The position numbers were made by a program, and so were the translations under genes. Under the pieces are notes generated by a model, which saw only the letters and a program-made list of their open reading frames with translations, made no database searches and was not told where the DNA came from. From a bacterium YEK0313 (GTDB lineage Bacteria; Pseudomonadota; Alphaproteobacteria; Rhizobiales; Phreatobacteraceae), in contig CCMO02000001.1 of assembly GCA_000751295.2 (NCBI GenBank), positions 3,252,615-3,316,614 on the forward strand: DNA of 64,000 bases, written 5' to 3'. Position 1 is the stretch's first letter, and each line of letters begins with the position of its first letter. This document shows positions 7,686 to 16,358 of this stretch, piece by piece.

Positions 7686-8911
7686 TAGCGCAGGACGATC
7701 CGGTTGATGGTTCCGGTCTCGAATGACGAGCGGAACACCAGCCGGCCGTTGCCATAGGAATTCAGCACGAATGTTTCGTTGATGCCGCGTTCGCCCGATG
7801 TGGCGCCGCCGACCTTGCGGTTGATCGACCTGAGGCTGTCGCCGAGTGCGACGTCGACCACCGTGCCGGAGAATGGCGGGTCGAGGACGATCCGCATCAC
7901 CTTGCCATCGGGGCCGAAGAACACCGTGATGCCGCGATCGGCCGCGGCCAGCGCGGGTTCGCGCCATTCGGGATCCACCTGCGGGGCGTTCGACAGGCCG
8001 AGCGCAGCCTGGGCCTCGGCGACGGTCTGGCCGATCTGGACCGGCAGCCCCTGCGTCGTGATCGTCTCGGCGCGGACGGTCGGCGGCGTGGCGGGCGGCC
8101 GCGCGCCGAACCGCTCGCGATAGGCGCCCGCCGCGAGGTCCAGGACGGCGCGATCGCGGTGAATGCTGTCGATGACCGGCCCGCTCATCGCTTCGCGGAT
8201 GCGGGCATCGCAGCGCATGTTGCGCCAGCGCAGCGCGGTGCTCTCCTCGGCCTGGGCGATGTAGCGCCGGTCATCCTCGATGAGAAAGGACGGCAGCTCG
8301 ACGGTCGGGAAGCGGCGATAGCCGTCCGCGCAAGTGGTTGAAAACAGATTGTACTGGACGATTCCGGCGCGCAGCCGCGCAGCAACCGTGACCACGTCGT
8401 CGCGCAGCCGGCCTTCGTCGATCTCCCGTCCCCGCTTGACGAGCCCGTCCCGCCGCGCGGCGTCGAGACCGGCATAGGTCACTGCGCCGGGCTCGGGATT
8501 GCCGAAGAACCGGACCCGCAGGTCGCGCACGCGCTCCGACGGATCGAAACGGTAGAGGCCGAGCGACTGGCCGGCCTGAAACAGGCAGACGAGGCCTGCA
8601 AGGACCGCAAGGACGGTGCGCGGCAGCCAGCGCGGCGGGTGGCCGTAGGAACCGTCGTCGCGCAGCATCTTGAACACCATGATGATGCCGGCAATGGCGA
8701 GCGCGAGGCCGAGAATGTTGAGGCCGGAATCCTGCACGACCCGGCCGTTGACCGTCGCCTTCTGATGGAATCCGAAGAACAGCCAGAACGGCAGAATGCC
8801 GAGGAGCAGCGCGATCGCCGGAGCCCTGAGGCCGGGCCAGCGGGGCGGCGGCGCAGTCAGGCTCGCGCGGGGCGGGCTCGGTTCGGTCTGGCGTGGCAGC
8901 TCTGCACTCAC
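7685..8911 (-). CDS. Membrane protein of unknown function, tandem paralogue A
   Basis: I do not recognise this family. The 408-residue protein has three predicted membrane segments in its first third (about 30-48, 64-81, 98-116), followed by a soluble domain of about 290 residues. Near the C-terminus are two glycine/leucine elements, IGQTVAEAQAALGL and LGDSLRSINRKVG, with GITVFFGPDGKVMRIVLD between them. They look faintly like the short repeats of BamE/SmpA-type proteins, but that is weak. A GTG start at 8911 is preferred: AGGAG lies 10 bases upstream, and the same GTG-(A)-GCAGAG context starts the paralogue at 10431. An ATG at 8920 is the alternative. Confidence 0.75.
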   Translation of the reverse strand: MSAELPRQTEPSPPRASLTAPPPRWPGLRAPAIALLLGILPFWLFFGFHQKATVNGRVVQDSGLNILGLALAIAGIIMVFKMLRDDGSYGHPPRWLPRTVLAVLAGLVCLFQAGQSLGLYRFDPSERVRDLRVRFFGNPEPGAVTYAGLDAARRDGLVKRGREIDEGRLRDDVVTVAARLRAGIVQYNLFSTTCADGYRRFPTVELPSFLIEDDRRYIAQAEESTALRWRNMRCDARIREAMSGPVIDSIHRDRAVLDLAAGAYRERFGARPPATPPTVRAETITTQGLPVQIGQTVAEAQAALGLSNAPQVDPEWREPALAAADRGITVFFGPDGKVMRIVLDPPFSGTVVDVALGDSLRSINRKVGGATSGERGINETFVLNSYGNGRLVFRSSFETGTINRIVLR

Positions 8912-9171
8912 GATGCTCATGCTCCTGTCATGTCGCGCCGGATGGGGCCGAGACGGCCTTCGCGGCTCCGTCCGAAGTCAAATGCAGACAGGAAATGTAA
9001 AATGAAAACATCGCACGGGATCAACCGCTTCATCGTTGCCATGATGCCGGCCCGGGATGGCGGGTCGTATCAGGCGCCGCCGCTGCGTTTGGAATCGGAC
9101 GACCTGGAATTTCGGCACCGGATGTTGCTGCCCCTTGCCGCGGCGCGATGAGACTGTTGCAGGCTGAGCCG

Positions 9172-10431
9172 TTACGGCGCCCGCAGGATGATCCGGCTGA
9201 TGACATCCGTCTCGATCGACGTCTGGAATGCCAGTTGACCATTGCCATAGGAATTGACCGCGATCCCTTCGGCAAGGCCTCGCGGTCCGGCGGCGGCGTC
9301 ACCGACATGGCGGTCGAGCGACCTGAGGCTGTCGCCGATCGAGACGTTGGTGACCGTGCCGGCGAATGGCGCGTCGAGCACGATCTGCACGACCTTGCCG
9401 TCCGGCCCGAACACGACCCTGATGCCACGGTCCGGAAAAGCAAGGGCCGGCTCGCTCCCTTCGGCCCCGGCCGTCGGCGCGGCCGAGGTGCCGAAGGTCG
9501 CCTGAACCTCGGCGACCGTCGCGCCGATCGCAACCGGCAGGCCTTCGGTCGTGACCTCCTCGACCCGCACCGTCTCCGCCGCAGCCGGCTGGTTGGCGCC
9601 GAAGCGCGCGCGATAGGCAGCCACCTGCATGGCCAGTACGTCGCGGTCGCGGTGAACGGCATCGACCAGTGGACCCGGAATGAACTGCCGCTCACGCACC
9701 GTGCAGGGCGCCGCCCGCCAGTGCTCCAGGGTCGCATTTTCCGCCTGATCGACATAGGCGCGATCCTCGGCCGTCAGGAAGGACGGCATGTCGACCCGCC
9801 GGAAGCGCCGATAGCTGTCCTCGCAGCGGATCGCATACTGGTCGTATTGAACGATGGCTGCGGCAAGCCGCGCGGCGGTCGTCACCACGTCGTCGCGAAG
9901 CCGGCCCTCGTCCGCCTCGCGCGCCCGCCTGGCGAGAGCCTCCCTCCGCGCGGCATCGAGACCGGCATAGGCCACGGCATGCGGCTCGCGGCTGCCGAGC
10001 AGCACGACGCGCAGATCCCTCATGGTGTCCGCGGGATCCACGCGATAGATGCCGAGCGACTGGGCGACCTGGAACAGGCAGGCGAGGCCGGCAAGGAGGC
10101 TTAAGGCCGTGCGCGGCCACCAGCGCGGCGGGCGGCCATACGAGCCGTCGCGGCGCAGCATCCTGAACACCATGACGATGCCGGCCATCGCCAGGATCAG
10201 GCCGAGAATGTTGAGGCTGTAATCCTCGACGACGCGGTCGTTCGCAGTGACCTTGTGGTGGAAGCCGAAGAACAGCCAGAAGGGCGCGATGCCCAGAATG
10301 AGCGCGATGGCAGGGTCCTTCAGATCGGGCCAGCGCTTGGGCGGCGGAACGAGCCCGCGCCTGGCGCGTGCCGGCGTCGGGTCTTGCGGGACCGGATGCG
10401 CGGCGGTCTCATGCGGCGGCTCTGCATTCAC
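9172..10431 (-). CDS. Membrane protein of unknown function, tandem paralogue B
   Basis: This 419-residue protein is a clear paralogue of the gene at 7685-8911. It shares the IALxLGIxPFWLFFGFHxK first membrane segment, SLNILGL plus a second segment, the DGSYG-PPRWxPRT motif, YAGLDAARR, EGRLRDDVVT and the C-terminal GDSLRS(I/L)(N/D)R element. Three membrane segments precede a large soluble domain. The GTG start at 10431 matches the paralogue's start context (AGGAG, 11 bases). Alternatives are ATGs at 10452 and 10500. The 260 bases between the copies contain no recognisable gene. Function is unknown; the duplication looks old because the copies differ throughout. Confidence 0.77.
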   Translation of the reverse strand: MNAEPPHETAAHPVPQDPTPARARRGLVPPPKRWPDLKDPAIALILGIAPFWLFFGFHHKVTANDRVVEDYSLNILGLILAMAGIVMVFRMLRRDGSYGRPPRWWPRTALSLLAGLACLFQVAQSLGIYRVDPADTMRDLRVVLLGSREPHAVAYAGLDAARREALARRAREADEGRLRDDVVTTAARLAAAIVQYDQYAIRCEDSYRRFRRVDMPSFLTAEDRAYVDQAENATLEHWRAAPCTVRERQFIPGPLVDAVHRDRDVLAMQVAAYRARFGANQPAAAETVRVEEVTTEGLPVAIGATVAEVQATFGTSAAPTAGAEGSEPALAFPDRGIRVVFGPDGKVVQIVLDAPFAGTVTNVSIGDSLRSLDRHVGDAAAGPRGLAEGIAVNSYGNGQLAFQTSIETDVISRIILRAP

Positions 10432-10551
10432 TGCGGCGGACACTCCTGACATGTCGACGCAGCCAGTCTTGGCGGCCGCGGTTGCCGCCGCGTGCCGCAA
10501 TGCACGAATGTTTGTTGCCCTGCGCCGCCCGGACGAGCACGGCTTGTGCCG

Positions 10552-11178
10552 TTACGGCATTCCGGTCTGCCAGCGCGAGATCGCCTCGAACGGGTGGATC
10601 AGCATGACGATGTTGAGCGTCAGGTTGTCCCGGATCATCCAGGCGAGGCCGATCTCGAAGACGATGGCGATGACGATGGTCAGCGCGACGGGCAGGCGCC
10701 GTGCCAGCACGAAGCCGACAATCATGGCCAGCATGTCGCCGAAGGAATTGACGATGCTGTCGCCATAGTAGTTGAGCGAAACCGCCGTCGCGCGGTAGCG
10801 GTCGATCACCATGTTGGTGTTCTCGACGATTTCCCAGCCCGCCTCGACGGCGACCGCAAGCGCCAGGCGCTGGCCGAACGAGCTGCGCGGAACGACGAGC
10901 CAGATCAGCAGGTAGAACAGGAAGCCGTGCAGGACGTGGCTGAACGTGTACCAGTCGGTGAGGTGCTGGGAATTTTCCGAGCTTTGCACGATGCCGTGCC
11001 AGAGCTTGACGGTGCCGCAGGCGCAGATCGGGTTTCGCCCCATCAGGTAGAGCGTCAAGACCTGGCCGATGACGAGCCCGGCAATGATCAGGAGACAGGT
11101 GCGGCTCACTCCCGCGCGCGCATCCGGCACCAGGACCGGCGCTGCCGCCGGCGCGGTCTCAGCCGTCGTTTTCTGCAT
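10552..11178 (-). CDS. UPF0314/DUF2585-family membrane protein
   Basis: This 208-residue protein has several membrane segments and the conserved DUF2585 signatures NPICACGTVKLWHG, HLTDWYTFSHVLHGF and VEAGWEIVENTNMVIDRYR. The family is conserved in alphaproteobacteria and has no established role. An alanine/proline-rich N-terminus precedes the first segment (about 26-46). The start lies inside the end of the upstream ribbon-helix-helix gene, an overlap of 20 bases, so translational coupling is likely. Confidence 0.88.
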   Translation of the reverse strand: MQKTTAETAPAAAPVLVPDARAGVSRTCLLIIAGLVIGQVLTLYLMGRNPICACGTVKLWHGIVQSSENSQHLTDWYTFSHVLHGFLFYLLIWLVVPRSSFGQRLALAVAVEAGWEIVENTNMVIDRYRATAVSLNYYGDSIVNSFGDMLAMIVGFVLARRLPVALTIVIAIVFEIGLAWMIRDNLTLNIVMLIHPFEAISRWQTGMP

Positions 11179-11419
11179 TGAGGTCTTCGAGCTCCAGCGC
11201 GGCGGGCGAGCTGTCGGCCGGCATGAGATCGCGGCTGACGGCCCATTCCCGGAAGATCGCCCTCAAGGCTTCCGGCCGGCTCGCTCCCGGCCGCTCGCGC
11301 GCGATATGGGCATCGAGCACGGCGAGAAGATCGGCCGGAAAGCGCAAGCCGATCGGCGTCGCGTCGGCGCGTGGCCGGCCGCGGCCCTTCCGTTCCCGCG
11401 TTTTGATTCCCGAGGTCAC
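11159..11419 (-). CDS. Small ribbon-helix-helix (CopG/Arc-like) protein
   Basis: This 86-residue basic protein has the beta-strand plus two-helix pattern of ribbon-helix-helix DNA-binding proteins. The strand is TPIGLRFPADL, followed by LAVLDAHIARERPGASRPEALRAIFREW (about residues 21-61), and the tail is acidic. The start is GTG at 11419; the ribosome site is weak. The last 20 bases overlap the DUF2585 gene. No toxin gene is adjacent, so I do not call an antitoxin. It could be a regulator of its own operon. Confidence 0.65.
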   Translation of the reverse strand: MTSGIKTRERKGRGRPRADATPIGLRFPADLLAVLDAHIARERPGASRPEALRAIFREWAVSRDLMPADSSPAALELEDLNAENDG

Positions 11420-11490
11420 GACCCATTTCTACGGGAAAGGGCCGGTCCCGCAAAGCACGGCAAGGTTGCGCGGCCGCCGCGACCGGCCGA

Positions 11491-12768
11491 TCAGGACGGA
11501 ATCCGGACCGGCAGCGTCTCGTAGCCCTTGATGAAGCAGGAATAGACGCGGCGCGGCTCGCCGACCACTTCGATCCTGTCGAACCGCTTGAGGATCTCCT
11601 CCCAGACGATCTTCAGCTGCAATTCCGCCAGCCTCAGGCCGACGCAGCGGTGAATGCCGAAACCGAAGGACAGGTGCTGGCGCGGCCGGGCACGGTCGAT
11701 GATGAAACTGTCGGGATTTTCGATGACGTCGCCGTCGCGATTGCCCGAAACGTACCACATTACCACCTTGTCGCCCTTGCGGATCAACTGGCCGCCGAAT
11801 TCGACATCCTCGAGCGCGGTCCGGCGCATATGGGCGAGCGGCGTCTGCCAGCGGATCACCTCCGGCACGAAACTGTCGATCAGCCTGGGATTGTCGCGCA
11901 GCTTGCGGTCCTCGGCAGGGTTTTCGTGCAGAGCCAGCACCGAGCCGGTCATGGTGTTGCGGGTGGTGTCGTTGCCGCCGACGATCAGGAGGATGAGGTT
12001 GCCGAGCAGGGTGCGCGGATCCATGTCGCGGGTGGCCTGCGAATGCGCCATCATCGAGAGGAGATCATTGCCGGGCGGATTGTCGAGCCGTTCGTTCCAG
12101 AGCCTGGCGAAATAGGCGCCGCACTCCTCCAGCTCCGCCTGGCGGCGCTCCTCGCTTTCCCGGTCGCCGACGAACATCGTCGCGACATCGGACCAGTGCG
12201 TCAGTTTCCGCCGTTCCTCCCAGGGAAAATCGAACAGCACCGCCAGCATCTGCGTCGTCAGCTCGATCGAGACCCGGTCGACCCAGTCGAAGGTTTCGTC
12301 GCGCGGCAGGCTGTCGAGGCACTCGGCAGTGCGCTGGCGGATCGAGCCCGCAAGCTCATCCATATGCGTCGGCGTGAACATCGGCGCCACGGTCTTGCGC
12401 TGGGCGCCGTGCAAAGGCGGATCCATTGCGATGAACATAGGGCGGCGAAACTGCGGCGGCGGATCGGTGATGGTGATGCCGCCGAGGCTCGCATCCGACG
12501 AGAACACCGCGTGGCTGGTCTCCACCTTCATGATGTCGTCGTAGCGGCTCACCGACCAGAACGGGCCGTAGAGGCTGTCGCGGCAATAGTGAACCGGCGC
12601 CTCGCGGCGCAGCCGCTCGAAATAGGGCCAGAGCGTATTGGTGCGGAAGAGCTCGGGATCACCGACATTGATATCGGCGAGCGGCGTCGCATAAGCCTTG
12701 TCGCGGGCCGCCTGGAGGGCGGCCGCCGAGTCGGCCGAAGGCACGAGATCCATCTGCGCGAGGTCCAT
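11491..12768 (-). CDS. Cytochrome P450, CYP153-like alkane/fatty-acid hydroxylase
   Basis: This 425-residue soluble bacterial P450 has the oxygen-activating I-helix motif GGNDTTRN and the ExxR region EVIRWQTPLAHMRR. The heme-thiolate signature FGFGIHRCVGLRLAE carries Cys375. The stretch VFSSDASLGGITI and the GNDTTRNTMTGSV core are typical of CYP153, which hydroxylates terminal carbons of alkanes, fatty acids or related chains. GGAG lies seven bases before the second ATG (12768), which I prefer to the one at 12774. No ferredoxin or ferredoxin reductase lies beside it, unlike many CYP153 operons, so redox partners must come from elsewhere. Confidence 0.88.
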   Translation of the reverse strand: MDLAQMDLVPSADSAAALQAARDKAYATPLADINVGDPELFRTNTLWPYFERLRREAPVHYCRDSLYGPFWSVSRYDDIMKVETSHAVFSSDASLGGITITDPPPQFRRPMFIAMDPPLHGAQRKTVAPMFTPTHMDELAGSIRQRTAECLDSLPRDETFDWVDRVSIELTTQMLAVLFDFPWEERRKLTHWSDVATMFVGDRESEERRQAELEECGAYFARLWNERLDNPPGNDLLSMMAHSQATRDMDPRTLLGNLILLIVGGNDTTRNTMTGSVLALHENPAEDRKLRDNPRLIDSFVPEVIRWQTPLAHMRRTALEDVEFGGQLIRKGDKVVMWYVSGNRDGDVIENPDSFIIDRARPRQHLSFGFGIHRCVGLRLAELQLKIVWEEILKRFDRIEVVGEPRRVYSCFIKGYETLPVRIPS

Positions 12769-12971
12769 CGCCATTCTCCGATCTGTCCTTGTCCGGCACC
12801 GGCACGCGCTCCTTTCGTGGCGACCCGTGATGACAGCTGTGCGCGTCGCGATGGCGGACCGCGGGGATTGTCGGCTTCAATGACCGAACCGGCAAGCTGC
12901 CGGTTCGGGGGCGCAGAGCAGATCGCGTCTGGGATCGGAAGATCGGAACCTTGGATCGCATGCGGCGGATG

Positions 12972-13382
12972 CTACTGGCTGCGCTTGCCGCTCGTGTCGA
13001 ACTGTCTGAGATAGGCAATGAGATTGGTGATCTGGGCGTCCTGTCTGAGGCCGGCGAAGACCATGCGCGTGCCCGGCGTCACCTGGCGGGGATCACGGAT
13101 ATAGGTGGTGAAATTGTCCTCCGACCAGACCTTGGAGGCGACCTCCGGTCGCTTGAACGCATCGGAATAATTATAGCCGGGCACGGTGCCGGCAGGGCGT
13201 CCGAACAGCCCGTTCAGCTGCGGGCCGACGCCGTTTCGAGCGGTTTCGCCGACCTGATGGCAGGCGCGGCACTGGGCGAAGACGCGTTCGCCCGCGGCGG
13301 CATCCTGCGCGGTGGCGGCGGAGGGGCCGGCCAATAGGAGACCGGCGCAGAGAAGGAGGATGGAGGGCAACGCGCTGCGCAT
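12972..13382 (-). CDS. Cytochrome c2-like periplasmic class I cytochrome c
   Basis: This 136-residue protein has a Sec signal (MRSALPSILLLCAGLLLAGP) and one heme site, CRACH at 38-42. The distal methionine lies in TPGTRMVFAG. Size and motifs are those of mitochondrial-type cytochrome c/c2 electron carriers. It follows soxF by 68 bases on the same strand, so it is probably the last gene of the sox operon. A reasonable role is carrying electrons from SoxCD, SoxAX or SoxF to a terminal oxidase. Confidence 0.88.
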   Translation of the reverse strand: MRSALPSILLLCAGLLLAGPSAATAQDAAAGERVFAQCRACHQVGETARNGVGPQLNGLFGRPAGTVPGYNYSDAFKRPEVASKVWSEDNFTTYIRDPRQVTPGTRMVFAGLRQDAQITNLIAYLRQFDTSGKRSQ

Positions 13383-13450
13383 GATCGATCCGGGATGAGG
13401 GATGGAACGGAGCCGCCGGCTACGGGTGAGCGTCGGCCGGCGACGGCGGT

Positions 13451-14725
13451 TCAGGAGAACATGTCGGCGGTGATGGCACCGTACCAGGCCATGTTTTCGC
13501 CCTGGGTCTGCTTGCGCAGGTCGGCACTCTCGCCGGTCTGCGAGATGAAGGTCTCGATCGCGCCGATCTTGCCGTCCTTCGCCTCGTAGCGGCCGCCGAC
13601 CTTCACCGCGTCGTCGGTTTCGATCAGGCTCCAGCAGGTATTGGTGTAGCGGGCCGGGAAGGTGCGGGCGTTGCGGAGCTCGCCGCGCACCATGAGCGCG
13701 GCGACCTTGGCCTGACTGTTGGCGGAGAAGGCCGATTTCGGCATGTCGCCGGCGATTGCGGCATCGCCGACCACGTGGATGTTCGGATCGACGGCCGACT
13801 TCATGTTGGCCGGATCGATCGGGCAGAAGCCCGACCCATTGGCGAGGCCGGCCTCGCGCGCGATCGCGCCAGCCATCTGGGCCGGAATGACATTGACCAG
13901 CGCAGCGTTGCGATAGGTCTCGAACCCCGTGGTCACCGTGTTGGTCGTCGGATCGACTGACTTGATGCCGTCATGGATGCGCGGCCCGAGCCACTCGATC
14001 ATGCCGGGATAGTGCCTTTCCCAGCCTTCCTGGAACAGGCCCTGCTTGGAGAAGGAGTCCTTCGGATCGAGCACGAAGATCTTGGCATCGCCCCGGCCGG
14101 TGCTTTTCAGCACATGGGCCATCATCGACACCCGCTCATAGGGCCCGGGCGGGCAGCGATAGGGATTGGGCGGGGCGATGACCACGATGACGCCCTTGTC
14201 TGGCACTGCGTCGAGCCGGCGCTTCAGGAGCACCGTCTGCGGCCCGGCCCGCCAGGCATGCGGCATGGTCTCCTCATGCTCGCGGCCCCAGCCTGGCACC
14301 GAGTCGTATTTGAGGTCGATGCCGGGCGAGAGCACGAGCCGGTCGTAGGCGAGGCGCGAGCCGTCGGCGAGCAGAACCTCGCGCTTGTCGCGATCGATCC
14401 GGCTTGCGGCCTGCGCATTGACCTTGAAGCCGTGGGCGGCCGCCGCCTTGTCGTAGCTGTGGGTGATCGAGGTGAGGTCGCGATAGCCGCCGAGAAATAG
14501 GTTGGAGTGGAAACAGGTGACGAACTGACGCTGCGGCTCGACCAGCACGACCTCGATGGCGCCCTGACTGTCCTTGGCGATGTATTTCGCCGCCGTGACG
14601 CCGCCCGGGCCGCCGCCGACCACGATGGCGCGCGGCTTGGCCTGGCCGAGTACGGCCGGCGCAGCCAGCGCCGCCAGGCCATAGGCGCCGGCGGAGGCGA
14701 GGAAGGCTCTGCGATCGATCGTCAT
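13451..14725 (-). CDS. soxF: SoxF/FccB flavoprotein, sulfide dehydrogenase FAD subunit
   Basis: This 424-residue FAD protein has a Tat signal (IDRRAFLASAGAYGLAAL). A Rossmann FAD site follows (AIVVGGGPGGVTAAKYIA, about 33-50), then the flavocytochrome c core with CFHSNLFLGGYR and PPNPYRCPPGPYERVSM. VVGDAAIAGDMPKSAFSANSQAK near the C-terminus binds FAD. Flavocytochrome c enzymes oxidise sulfide in the periplasm; SoxF also reactivates Sox proteins in Paracoccus-type systems (known for the family). The ATG at 14725 follows GGGGGAA. The upstream partner cytochrome would be the small protein at 15322-15645. Confidence 0.9.
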   Translation of the reverse strand: MTIDRRAFLASAGAYGLAALAAPAVLGQAKPRAIVVGGGPGGVTAAKYIAKDSQGAIEVVLVEPQRQFVTCFHSNLFLGGYRDLTSITHSYDKAAAAHGFKVNAQAASRIDRDKREVLLADGSRLAYDRLVLSPGIDLKYDSVPGWGREHEETMPHAWRAGPQTVLLKRRLDAVPDKGVIVVIAPPNPYRCPPGPYERVSMMAHVLKSTGRGDAKIFVLDPKDSFSKQGLFQEGWERHYPGMIEWLGPRIHDGIKSVDPTTNTVTTGFETYRNAALVNVIPAQMAGAIAREAGLANGSGFCPIDPANMKSAVDPNIHVVGDAAIAGDMPKSAFSANSQAKVAALMVRGELRNARTFPARYTNTCWSLIETDDAVKVGGRYEAKDGKIGAIETFISQTGESADLRKQTQGENMAWYGAITADMFS

Positions 14726-14782
14726 GCTGTTTCCCCCCGTTTGGTCCTGCACATGCCGGTTGACCCGGTATCCCGTGCGGCC

Positions 14783-15298
14783 TCATCCCACTTTCAGATA
14801 GGCGAAACCCTTGGCCTGCAAGGCCCCGACGGCGGCAACGCCCGAGGGCACGAAGGCCATGAAATCGGCTTGGCGCACCTTGGCGCGGTCGAGGTTCAGC
14901 CGCTGGAAGGTGATGTCACAGAGGAACACCTTCAGCCCGTTCTTCGCCTGGGCGACAACCCGTTCGAAGGCCGGCAGCACGGCCGTCTCCTCGCGCCAGG
15001 GCGTACCCTCGAGCGTCTCCAGGAAAAACTTCACGCCTGCGCCATGCGCCACCACCGCCAGCTGGATGTCGAAAGGGTTGGCGCCATAGGCGGAGAAATG
15101 ATTGCCGATATTGGTGATCATCTGGACGAACCGCGGCGGCTCGCCGAAGTCGCAATGATAGAGGCAGGCGACGTCGGCCTCCTTCTTCAGGTCCGCGAGC
15201 TGCAGCATGGGGGTCGCCGCGCCCGCCGGTCGCGCCGTGGCCAGAACCCCGGCCACCGCGGCCCCGCCCAGCAGCATGCGCCGATCGACATCCGACAT
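14783..15298 (-). CDS. Tat-exported DsrE-family protein
   Basis: This 171-residue protein begins with a twin-arginine signal (DVDRRMLLGGAAVAGVLATA) and continues as a DsrE-like alpha/beta domain. Conserved-looking stretches are NPFDIQLAVVAHGAGVKFFLE and KVFLCDITFQRLNLD, which hold a cysteine in the DsrE-like position. DsrE proteins handle protein-bound sulfur or persulfide, usually in the cytoplasm, so export is notable. It sits between the small cytochrome and soxF, 23 and 57 bases away, which supports a sulfur-transfer role in the periplasmic sox pathway. Confidence 0.82.
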   Translation of the reverse strand: MSDVDRRMLLGGAAVAGVLATARPAGAATPMLQLADLKKEADVACLYHCDFGEPPRFVQMITNIGNHFSAYGANPFDIQLAVVAHGAGVKFFLETLEGTPWREETAVLPAFERVVAQAKNGLKVFLCDITFQRLNLDRAKVRQADFMAFVPSGVAAVGALQAKGFAYLKVG

Positions 15299-15321
15299 GA
15301 CCGTCTCCTCCCTGCTGGCGC

Positions 15322-15645
15322 TCAGCGCGCCGCCTCAGCCGCGATGCTGCCAAAATAGGCGGCGAGCGCTTCCATCTCGTCGTCCGAGAGCCGGGCCGCC
15401 ACCGTCTGCATGATCGGATTGTCGCGTTCCTTCAGCCGATAGGACTTCAGCACGGCGACGAATTGGGCATCGGGCCAGCCGGCGATCGCCGGAATGCCGT
15501 CCTGCGCGGGCGCCGAAAGCCGATGGCAGGTGACGCATTCCCCCGCGAGATATTCGCCGAGCGCCCGGTCGCCGGCCCGCGCCATCCCGCTCGGACCCAC
15601 CGTGCAGGCCGCCATCAGCCCGGCGAAGGCGGCGCGCGCGATCAT
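15322..15645 (-). CDS. Small monoheme cytochrome c, SoxE/FccA-like
   Basis: This 107-residue protein has a short Sec signal (to about residue 24), one heme motif CVTCH (37-41), and the distal methionine in NPIMQTVAARLSDDEM. LSDDEMEALAAYFGSIA is the typical C-terminal helix. It starts inside the end of soxD (ATGA overlap). In other sox clusters soxE follows soxD and encodes the cytochrome partner of SoxF; those are often diheme, whereas this one is monoheme and closer to FccA. The soxE assignment is therefore tentative. Confidence 0.82.
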   Translation of the reverse strand: MIARAAFAGLMAACTVGPSGMARAGDRALGEYLAGECVTCHRLSAPAQDGIPAIAGWPDAQFVAVLKSYRLKERDNPIMQTVAARLSDDEMEALAAYFGSIAAEAAR

Positions 15646-16358
15646 TCCACCCTCGGACCCGAACGGCTGTCGGGCGTGACGTCGATGACGCGCGCGCGCG
15701 CCGTCACGCGCGGCTCGGGCCGGCAGTTGTTCATGCACGGATCTGCCTGCCAGAACGCGCGTTCGGTCGTCTCGCGGTCGTCGTCGTAGAAACCGTCGGC
15801 ATTGGGCAGCCGGACGCCAGCGAAATTCTCGCGGCTCAGCTCGAAATCCTCCTTCACCACATCGTTGAGAAACAGCAGATAGGCGGTGAGGGCGTAGGTC
15901 TCGTCGTCGCTGAGCGAGCGGGCATTGCCGTAAGGCATCGCGCGGCGGACATAGTCGAAGGTGGTGGAGAGGTAGGGCCAGAACGAGCCGATCGTCTTTT
16001 CCGGATTGTCGGCGGCGAGCGAGCCGCGCCCGCCGGCCAGCACGGGCCAGCGCCCCGCGCCCTCGCCGAACTCGCCATGGCAGGCGGCGCATTGCGCCTG
16101 GTAGATCTCCTCGCCCTGCTTCACGGTGCCGCGGCCGGCCGGCAGGCCCTGGCCATCGGGACGGATGTCGGTATCCCATGCCGCGACCTCGGCGGGCAGC
16201 GCCGCGCGGCCGAGCCCGAGCTTGGCCGGGGCGGGGGCTGCGGCCGGACGGGCGGCGGGAGCCGGCGAGGCGGTCGGCGAGCGCTGCTGGGCATAAACGA
16301 CCCCGGCAAGGCCGACCGCGATGAGCGCACCGAGCGCGGCCTTAACCGATCTCGACAT
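15642..16358 (-). CDS. soxD: SoxD, cytochrome c subunit of the SoxCD sulfane dehydrogenase
   Basis: This 238-residue exported cytochrome has a signal peptide to about residue 23, a proline/alanine linker, then the heme site CAACHGEFGEGAGRWP with PVLAGG. DYVRRAMPYGNARSLSDDE supplies the distal methionine region. It pairs with the molybdoenzyme SoxC and takes the electrons released when SoxY-bound sulfane sulfur is oxidised. Its start overlaps the end of soxC by 17 bases and its stop overlaps the next cytochrome by four. Only one CXXCH is visible. Confidence 0.9.
   Translation of the reverse strand: MSRSVKAALGALIAVGLAGVVYAQQRSPTASPAPAARPAAAPAPAKLGLGRAALPAEVAAWDTDIRPDGQGLPAGRGTVKQGEEIYQAQCAACHGEFGEGAGRWPVLAGGRGSLAADNPEKTIGSFWPYLSTTFDYVRRAMPYGNARSLSDDETYALTAYLLFLNDVVKEDFELSRENFAGVRLPNADGFYDDDRETTERAFWQADPCMNNCRPEPRVTARARVIDVTPDSRSGPRVE

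Noticed and set aside
11159..11419. An antitoxin of a toxin-antitoxin pair
   Set aside because: The ribbon-helix-helix fold fits, but the coupled partner is a multi-helix DUF2585 membrane protein, not a RelE, MazF or PIN-type toxin.
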